NCBI GenBank assembly: GCA_964465665.1 | Contig: CAYXKM010000154.1 | Span: 1-10,792 of the forward strand | From: JAKEGN01 sp964465665 | GTDB taxonomy: Bacteria > Pseudomonadota > Gammaproteobacteria > Steroidobacterales > Woeseiaceae | Length of the DNA stretch: 10,792 nt | Reading direction: 5' to 3' | Part shown: positions 6,397-10,792 of the stretch, one piece after another | Position numbering within the stretch: the first letter of the stretch is position 1 | How the letters are laid out: each line of letters starts with the position of its first letter | Notes under the pieces: model-generated | Seen by the model: the letters and a program-made list of their open reading frames with translations, nothing else | Databases searched by the model: none | Told to the model about the DNA's origin: nothing | Translations under genes and position numbers: made by a program

Positions 6397-6417
6397 TCCG
6401 TCGCCGCCGTCCTTTGA
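6397..6417 (+). other. Short echo of the aminotransferase 3' end
   Basis: These 21 bases match the last 21 bases of the aminotransferase gene (6278-6298) at 19 positions. The first 14 are identical (TCCGTCGCCGCCGT), and the two differences keep the reading: Val GTT to GTC and stop TAA to TGA. Both copies therefore encode SVAAVL-stop. It may be the remnant of a partial duplication or chance in GC-rich DNA. No other coding signal surrounds it. Confidence 0.45.
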
Positions 6418-6421
6418 CACG

Positions 6422-6449
6422 TTGACCGCTATGCGCGCGACAGTATCAT
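6422..6449 (+). promoter_or_regulatory. Orphan sigma-70-like promoter
   Basis: TTGACC (6422-6427) and TATCAT (6444-6449) are each 5-of-6 matches, with a 16-bp spacer. A perfect TTGACA also lies at 6414-6419, but too far away to pair (24 bp). The predicted RNA would start near 6456, cross the REPIN and enter the DUF192 gene in antisense. No gene on this strand begins downstream within 1 kb. Confidence 0.35.
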
Positions 6450-6475
6450 GACATACGCGGGAATGCCGACATCGC

Positions 6476-6542
6476 GTCGCCTGCGATGCAGGCTCCTACA
6501 GGTGCTCGCAGTACCCGTGTAGGAGCCTGCATTGCAGGCGAC
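6476..6542. repeat. REPIN: two inverted REP elements
   Basis: Two 25-base arms (6476-6500 and 6518-6542) are inverted copies with one mismatch, around a 17-base spacer. Each arm is itself a REP-like hairpin with GCCTGC/GCAGGC stems around GAT (left) or ATT (right). Each is headed by GTAG read from the spacer side (right arm head at 6519-6522), the tetranucleotide typical of REPs mobilised by RAYT (TnpA-REP) transposases. It sits between the convergent 3' ends of the aminotransferase and DUF192 genes, 6 bases from the DUF192 stop, a usual REPIN location. No RAYT gene is in the window. It may also protect or terminate both transcripts. Confidence 0.85.
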
Positions 6543-6548
6543 CTGAGA

Positions 6549-7010
6549 TCACTTCAGTACAACCACGCTGCCGGCGTCGATGGACAGTCGCTCGGTCACG
6601 CCAGCATTCAGTTCGAGTACGTAATTGACGGGCTCTGTCGAGCTTACCGAGCGCAACGACAACGGTTCGGTATTTCGTGCGACCGACGACACGCGGCCAT
6701 CACCGCGGATGAACACCATGTCGAGCGGAATATAGGTGTTTTTCATCCACATCGAGTGAACGGCGGTGTCGCTGTAAATAAAAAGCATGCCGTAATGCAG
6801 CGGCAGGTCGCGCACGAACATGAGTCCGCGCTGTTTCTGCGAGTCGGTGTCGGCGACAAATACATCGAAGCGGTAACACGCATGCAGGTTCGATTCGATG
6901 ACGATGACATCGCGGCCGAATGCCGCGGAAAGGTCATCGACGTCATACTCCTGCGCAACCGCTATGTCCCCGGAGGCGGCGAGTACGGCGAGACCGGCGA
7001 GCACGCGCAT
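6549..7010 (-). CDS. Exported DUF192 family protein
   Basis: A 153-residue protein with an N-terminal signal peptide (MRVLAGLAVLAASGDIAVA, cleavage likely after AVA at 17-19), so probably periplasmic. The rest is a DUF192 domain: FDVFVADTDSQKQRGLMFVR (48-67), GMLFIYSD (74-81) and SMWMKNTYIPLDMVFI (86-101) are its conserved blocks. The molecular function of DUF192 is not established. The open frame extends upstream to 7565, but that part overlaps the neighbouring lipoprotein gene and has no family similarity. ATG 7010 is chosen because it shares its A with the preceding TGA (TGATG) and begins directly at the signal peptide. This overlap implies translational coupling with the upstream gene. 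Its 3' end is 6 bases from a REPIN. Confidence 0.9.
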   Translation of the reverse strand: MRVLAGLAVLAASGDIAVAQEYDVDDLSAAFGRDVIVIESNLHACYRFDVFVADTDSQKQRGLMFVRDLPLHYGMLFIYSDTAVHSMWMKNTYIPLDMVFIRGDGRVSSVARNTEPLSLRSVSSTEPVNYVLELNAGVTERLSIDAGSVVVLK

Positions 7011-7630
7011 CACTTCGGCGGCTTCCAGTCCAGCAATCCCGTGAAATGCACATCGGACAACAGCACGCTGCTGTTGCCATTCAGCTCGGCAAGCGGCGCC
7101 ACGCAGTAGACGATGCCGCTGATGACATACCGGCTTTCCGACGCGGATTCTTCCTGGCTGTCGACGTCGGTCCAGCAGGAATCGGTACTCTGCGTGGAAA
7201 AGAACCGACCCAGACCCTCGTCGATCACGGTGACATTGGTCGGCAATTCCTTGCCGGTCTTGCCTCGCTCGAGAGCCGGTATGCCAAAAATGATAGCCAG
7301 TTGCGTTGACTCCCCTCCGCGGGTTGCGGTGCCGGCAAAGCGCAGCCGCGCGCCTGCGGCGTTCGGTCGCGGCATGCCCTGGCACTGCAACTGGCCGGGT
7401 TGCCAGTCGATGGCGGTTTCCAGCGCACCGTACAGCTCGGTCTTCAGTCCACCTTCGGACGCGCAGTCGCCGACGATCTCCCGCGCAACAGGAGGCGGAT
7501 CGCCGCAGGCGACGACCGACGTCAGCAATAGGGCAGCGATCGGGCCGCGGTATGCCGGCCGGCACGAAGATTCGCGCGAGATGTCGGGAAACCCTTGCAA
7601 TGTATTTCGATCCGAAGTGTCACAGGACAC
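7010..7630 (-). CDS. Putative lipoprotein of unknown function, coupled to the DUF192 gene
   Basis: I do not recognise a named family. The N-terminus holds a lipoprotein signal (IAALLLTSVVACG, with the lipobox cysteine at residue 42 of the longest form), followed by DPPPVA, so the mature protein is probably anchored to the outer or inner membrane facing the periplasm. The mature part, about 164 residues, has four more cysteines (55, 83, 150, 174), enough for two disulfides. It also has a beta-rich segment TQLAIIFGI followed by GKELPTNVTVIDEGLGRFF, and a lysine/proline-rich end DWKPPK. Two starts are possible: GTG 7630, used here as the outer limit, or TTG 7600, which gives a more normal signal peptide and lies downstream of a TAATAT (7634-7639) that could be the -10 box. 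It overlaps the DUF192 ATG by one base, so the two probably work together. Confidence 0.75.
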   Translation of the reverse strand: MSCDTSDRNTLQGFPDISRESSCRPAYRGPIAALLLTSVVACGDPPPVAREIVGDCASEGGLKTELYGALETAIDWQPGQLQCQGMPRPNAAGARLRFAGTATRGGESTQLAIIFGIPALERGKTGKELPTNVTVIDEGLGRFFSTQSTDSCWTDVDSQEESASESRYVISGIVYCVAPLAELNGNSSVLLSDVHFTGLLDWKPPK

Positions 7631-7725
7631 TCAATATTACCCAATCCGGCCATCAGGACGGCAACATGAGTATCCGCCAGAGACAAATCCGGGCACGGCG
7701 CATGCCCCTCCGGGAGCGCAACAGC

Positions 7726-7754
7726 TTGGACTGCCCGCGCATCATCACTACAAT
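7726..7754 (+). promoter_or_regulatory. Sigma-70-type promoter of the MoxR operon
   Basis: TTGGAC (7726-7731) and TACAAT (7749-7754) are separated by an ideal 17 bp. The first matches TTGACA at four positions and the second TATAAT at five. RNA would start near 7761, giving a leader of about 24 bases that contains only the ribosome binding site GGAG (7775-7778), 6 bases before ATG 7785. This is the best promoter match in the window and implies the four-gene operon is expressed from here. Confidence 0.65.
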
Positions 7755-7784
7755 GGCACGCCGTTTTTGCCGCCGGAGTCCTTG

Positions 7785-8753
7785 ATGACCCTTTCAGAAC
7801 AATTTCAACAACTCGAGGCCCACGCCAGCCGGCTGATCATCGGCCAGTCGCACCTGATCAATCGCATGCTGATTGCATTGCTTTGCGACGGCCATTTGCT
7901 GGTGGAAGGCGCCCCGGGACTGGCGAAAACGCGTGCCATCAAGGTTCTTGCGGAAAGCATCGAAGGCGACTTTCATCGGCTGCAATTCACCCCGGATCTG
8001 CTGCCCGCCGACCTGACCGGCACCGAAATTTACCGGCCGCAGGAAGGGACTTTCGTGTTTCGTGAGGGCCCGCTGTTTCACAATCTGATACTCGCCGATG
8101 AGATCAACCGCGCACCCGCCAAAGTACAGTCCGCGTTGCTGGAAGCGATGGAAGAACGGCAGATTACTGTCGGCGAGAAAAGCTACCCGCTCCCGGACCT
8201 GTTCATGGTGATGGCGACACAGAATCCGATCGAACAGGAGGGCACCTATCCCTTGCCGGAAGCACAGCTCGACCGTTTCCTGCTGCACGTGCAGGTCGGT
8301 TACCCGACGCCGGCGGATGAACGGCGGATCCTGGTTCTGAACCGTGAAGAAGCGAAATCGCGGAAGCGCGACCAGTTCCAGCCGCCGGAGATCCTGCCCG
8401 AATCGGCTATCATGGAAGCGCGCCAGGCCATACTCGGATTGCACCTTGCCGACGAACTGGAGCAGTACATCGTCAATGTCGTGGTAGCCACTCGCAACCC
8501 GGGTACGGTCAACCCGGCGCTGGATGGCCAGGTGATGTACGGCGCGAGTCCGCGCGCCTGCATGGGTATCGATCGCAGCGCCCGCGCACATGCCTGGTTG
8601 AAAGGCCAGGACTACGTGGGACCGGAAGACATCCAGGCGGTCGCGGCCGACGTGTTGCGGCACCGGCTGGTGCTCAGTTTCGAGGCGGAAGCCGATGGCG
8701 TCATCGCCGATACGATCATCGAAGGCGTACTCGACGGCGTCGGCGTTCCGTAG
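7785..8753 (+). CDS. MoxR-family AAA+ ATPase
   Basis: A 322-residue AAA+ ATPase of the MoxR group, usual length. Walker A GAPGLAKT (42-49), Walker B LILADE followed by INRAP (101-111), sensor 1 ATQNPIEQEG (144-153) and the conserved PEAQLDRF (158-165) with Arg164 are all present. A lid domain with the sensor-2-like SPRACM block follows. MoxR ATPases act as cytoplasmic chaperones with VWA partners, helping activate enzymes or envelope proteins. The open frame reaches back to 7113, but that part is antisense to the lipoprotein gene. ATG 7785 has GGAG at ideal spacing and matches the family start. It is first in the MoxR-DUF58-DUF4381-VWA operon, with 29 bp to the next gene. Confidence 0.95.
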   Translation: MTLSEQFQQLEAHASRLIIGQSHLINRMLIALLCDGHLLVEGAPGLAKTRAIKVLAESIEGDFHRLQFTPDLLPADLTGTEIYRPQEGTFVFREGPLFHNLILADEINRAPAKVQSALLEAMEERQITVGEKSYPLPDLFMVMATQNPIEQEGTYPLPEAQLDRFLLHVQVGYPTPADERRILVLNREEAKSRKRDQFQPPEILPESAIMEARQAILGLHLADELEQYIVNVVVATRNPGTVNPALDGQVMYGASPRACMGIDRSARAHAWLKGQDYVGPEDIQAVAADVLRHRLVLSFEAEADGVIADTIIEGVLDGVGVP

Positions 8754-8782
8754 GATCGCGCCAGGGTCGCGCACTAACGATT

Positions 8783-9727
8783 GTGAGACACGACAAGTTA
8801 CAAGCCGATGCATCGCCGGTCAGTGTCAGCCAACACGGCCTGATCCGACTGTCCGGACCCGCACGCGCGATCGCGCTGGACGTGTTGCGCGTCAATTCGC
8901 TGCAAGCCGGCGCTTACGTGTCGCACTTTCGCGGGCGCGGTATGGAGTTCGACGAATCGCGGCCGTACCAGCCCGGCGACGATCCGCGCAATATCGACTG
9001 GCGGGTCACGGCACGCAGCAGCGAGGCTTACACCAAACTGTTTCGCGAGGAACGCGAGCGCCCCGTACTCGTCGTCCTCGATCTGCGTTCCAACATGCAC
9101 TTTGCAACGCAGGGCGCGTTCAAGTCCGTGCATGCGAGCAACGCCGCCGTATTGATCGCGTGGGCCGCGCACCATCGTGGCGATCGACTCGGCGGCCTGA
9201 TTTTCGGCGATACCGTGCATCGCGAACTGAAACCCAAACTCGGCCGGCAGGCGGCGCTGCGCTATTTGCACGAACTGGTCGGGCATCCCGATTGGCATGT
9301 CGATGAACACGCACCGCCGCCACCCGTGGAGCCGGCGCTGACCCAGGCGATGGCCGCGCTGCGCCGCGTTGTGCGACCCGGCAGCCTGGTCGTCATCCTC
9401 AGCGACTTCACGGGCTTCTCGCGGGCGGCGCAGTCCTATCTCGCGGGGATTGCGCGACATAACGAAGTGCTTGCCGTATTCATCAGCGATCCGCTGGAGG
9501 AAGAATTGCCGCCGCCCGGCCACTATCGCCTGGTCAGTCACGATGCCGAGATGGCCATCGACACTTATGCATCGGCCGCGCGCCGCGACTATCACCGGGT
9601 GTTCGAGGAACGCCGTGAAATGCTGGAACAGTTCTGTCAACGCTACGGGGTGCACCTGATGCGCATGTCGACCCGCGACGATCCGGTGCAAAGCCTGCAG
9701 CAGTCACTCGGCCGGCGGGTCGCCTGA
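8783..9727 (+). CDS. DUF58 domain protein (VWA-like, MoxR operon)
   Basis: A 314-residue soluble protein. The DUF58 signature FRGRGMEFDESRPYQPGDD (49-67) and RNIDWRVTARSSEAYTKLF (69-87) is complete. A VWA-like Rossmann segment follows, VLVVLDLRSNMHF (95-107). The MIDAS motif is altered there: DxRSN instead of DxSxS, so metal binding as in classical VWA domains is doubtful, though such variation is common in DUF58. A second strand, SLVVILSDFTGF (201-212), supports the fold. In MoxR operons this protein is thought to be the direct partner of the ATPase. The start is GTG 8783 without a clear Shine-Dalgarno; the conserved region begins well inside, so the start could shift slightly. The stop is 5 bases before the next ATG, consistent with one transcript. 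Confidence 0.92.
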   Translation: MRHDKLQADASPVSVSQHGLIRLSGPARAIALDVLRVNSLQAGAYVSHFRGRGMEFDESRPYQPGDDPRNIDWRVTARSSEAYTKLFREERERPVLVVLDLRSNMHFATQGAFKSVHASNAAVLIAWAAHHRGDRLGGLIFGDTVHRELKPKLGRQAALRYLHELVGHPDWHVDEHAPPPPVEPALTQAMAALRRVVRPGSLVVILSDFTGFSRAAQSYLAGIARHNEVLAVFISDPLEEELPPPGHYRLVSHDAEMAIDTYASAARRDYHRVFEERREMLEQFCQRYGVHLMRMSTRDDPVQSLQQSLGRRVA

Positions 9728-9732
9728 GCCCC

Positions 9733-10227
9733 ATGGACCCTGCAGAGATTCCGTTGCGCGATCTGCACCTGCCCGAGGCGATCGGGTGTTGGCCGCTCGC
9801 GCCCGGCTGGTGGTTGCTCATGGCACTGGCGGTCGGCGGATTCCTCTACCTCATCTATCGCGGCTACGGTCGCTGGCGCGCCAACCGGCCACGTCGCGTC
9901 GCGCTTCGCGAATTGCGCAAGGTCATCGCAGAATACGAACGGGGTCGCGGCGCGATACCGGTCGCAAAACAGCTTTCGCAATTGTTGCGCCGGGCGATGA
10001 TGGCGTTTGCATCGCGTGACGAGGTTGCGGGCCTGACAGGGCAGAGCTGGCTTGCCTGGCTCGATCGGGGTCTCGACGGACAGCCGTTCACGACCGGTGC
10101 GGGACGCCTTATCGAATCATTGCCCTATGTTCGCAATGAAGCTGCCGATGTCGGTATGCGCGTCGAAGGGCTCATCGACGCGGTGCGCATGCGATTGCGC
10201 ACGCCATTGCCGGATGGTCGAAGCTGA
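9733..10227 (+). CDS. DUF4381 membrane protein (MoxR/Bat operon)
   Basis: A 164-residue protein with one transmembrane helix at about residues 25-43. It is preceded by the family hallmark LRDLHLPEAIGCWPLAPGWW (8-27) and followed by a basic stretch (RWRANRPRRVALR), so the large C-terminal part should be cytoplasmic. That part is helical (AKQLSQLLRRAMMAF). The family's molecular role is unknown; it occurs between the DUF58 and VWA genes in MoxR/Bat operons, as here, and probably links the cytoplasmic ATPase to the membrane VWA proteins. ATG 9733 has no strong ribosome binding site, but lies 5 bases after the DUF58 stop, so translation by re-initiation is likely. Its TGA shares an A with the next ATG (TGATG). 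Confidence 0.9.
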   Translation: MDPAEIPLRDLHLPEAIGCWPLAPGWWLLMALAVGGFLYLIYRGYGRWRANRPRRVALRELRKVIAEYERGRGAIPVAKQLSQLLRRAMMAFASRDEVAGLTGQSWLAWLDRGLDGQPFTTGAGRLIESLPYVRNEAADVGMRVEGLIDAVRMRLRTPLPDGRS

Positions 10228-10792
10228 TGTGGTCGCTCGCCTGGCCCTGGATGTTGCTCTGGCTGCCACTGCCTTTCGTGTTGCGCAAGTTGCTGCCGCC
10301 GGTCGTAAGCACGCGGGAGGCCGGGCTCAAGGTACCCAGCTTCCGTGGTTTCGCGGTGTTGCAGGAACGCTCGGAAGTCGAGCAGTTGCTGAACTGGCGA
10401 TTCTGGATCGCGGTCATCGCCTGGATTCTGCTGGTGATTGCTTCGGCAAGGCCGCAGCGCATCGGCGACGAACTCGATGTGCCCGTGTCGGGCCGCAACC
10501 TCATGCTCGCGGTCGACCTCTCGGGCAGCATGGATGCGAAGGATTTCGAACTGGGCAATCGCCGCGTAGATCGCCTGACTGCAACCAAAGCCGTTGCCAG
10601 TGACTTCATCGGCCGTCGCGAAGGCGATCGCATCGGACTCATCTTGTTTGGCGAACGCGCTTACCTGCAGGTGCCGCTGACACTCGATCGCGAAACCGTG
10701 AAAGTTCTGCTGCTCGAATCCTTCATCGGGCTTGCGGGTGAGAAGTCCGCGATCGGCGATGCGATAACGCTGGCCGTCAAACGCATACACGA
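10227..10792 (+). CDS. BatA-like VWA domain membrane protein, N-terminal part
   Basis: The first 188 codons are present and the gene leaves the window. The layout is that of Bat/BatA proteins: an N-terminal hydrophobic helix (about residues 3-20), a short linker, a second helix (58-74, WRFWIAVIAWILLVIAS) and then a VWA domain. The metal-ion adhesion site is intact so far: DLSGSMDAKDF with Asp97, Ser99 and Ser101, a likely Thr152 (VPLT), and Asp178 in AIGDAI. An intact MIDAS here contrasts with the altered one in the DUF58 neighbour. The VWA domain probably faces the periplasm and binds a client protein. ATG 10227 overlaps the DUF4381 stop as TGATG, so the four genes are tightly coupled. A second VWA gene with TPR repeats and a BatD-like gene would be expected downstream. 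Confidence 0.92.
   Translation, partial: MWSLAWPWMLLWLPLPFVLRKLLPPVVSTREAGLKVPSFRGFAVLQERSEVEQLLNWRFWIAVIAWILLVIASARPQRIGDELDVPVSGRNLMLAVDLSGSMDAKDFELGNRRVDRLTATKAVASDFIGRREGDRIGLILFGERAYLQVPLTLDRETVKVLLLESFIGLAGEKSAIGDAITLAVKRIH

Noticed and set aside
7113..7784. N-terminal extension of the MoxR frame.
   Set aside because: It is antisense to the lipoprotein gene, has no family similarity, and a promoter and Shine-Dalgarno sit just before ATG 7785.
7794..8813. Long minus-strand open frame opposite MoxR (339 codons).
   Set aside because: Shadow of the MoxR gene; no domain or start signal.
8798..9691. Long minus-strand open frame opposite DUF58 (297 codons).
   Set aside because: Shadow of the DUF58 gene, which has the complete family signature.
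1..10792. Whole window as a mobile or defence island.
   Set aside because: No integrase, transposase, toxin, nuclease, repeats in array or phage gene was found. The genes are of common metabolic and envelope families with uniform GC-rich codon use.

Overview
The window looks like chromosomal DNA of a GC-rich gammaproteobacterium. The evidence is the family mix: a molybdenum formate dehydrogenase of the NAD+-linked Fds type, a Tat-exported high-potential iron-sulfur protein (HiPIP), a Blh/ETHE1-type metallo-beta-lactamase protein, an AspC-type aminotransferase, a GTAG-headed REP/REPIN element and a MoxR-DUF58-DUF4381-VWA operon. A Chromatiales-, Woeseia- or Xanthomonadales-like lineage would fit, but this is inference. 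No phage, plasmid, insertion sequence, CRISPR array, tRNA or rRNA was seen.

Bases 1-3436 read leftward. A secreted M61-like metallopeptidase comes first, then fdhD, fdsG and the start of fdsB, which runs off the left edge. fdhD and fdsG are 4 bases apart and fdsG overlaps fdsB in an ATGA. The three form a formate oxidation unit: FdhD supplies sulfur to the molybdenum cofactor, and FdsG and FdsB carry electrons to NAD+. The catalytic fdsA is expected just beyond base 1.

Bases 3437-6298 read rightward. An FNR/CRP-like palindrome lies ahead of a TTG-started HiPIP gene that ends in a textbook intrinsic terminator. Next come an MBL-fold persulfide dioxygenase-like gene and a class I aminotransferase, also TTG-started behind a good ribosome binding site.

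Bases 6299-6548 are a non-coding gap rich in structure: a 12-bp inverted repeat, a short echo of the aminotransferase 3' end, a promoter-like -35/-10 pair with no gene after it, and a REPIN.

Bases 6549-7630 read leftward: a putative lipoprotein of unknown function coupled by TGATG to an exported DUF192 protein. A divergent promoter region follows. Bases 7785-10792 then read rightward as MoxR ATPase, DUF58, DUF4381 and a BatA-like VWA membrane protein cut by the right edge. This is the usual MoxR/Bat (aerotolerance-type) order, thought to be an envelope chaperone or co-factor-insertion system.

Most of the window is well-ordered, ordinary chromosome. The parts least explained by known families are the lipoprotein-DUF192 pair and the 6299-6548 gap.
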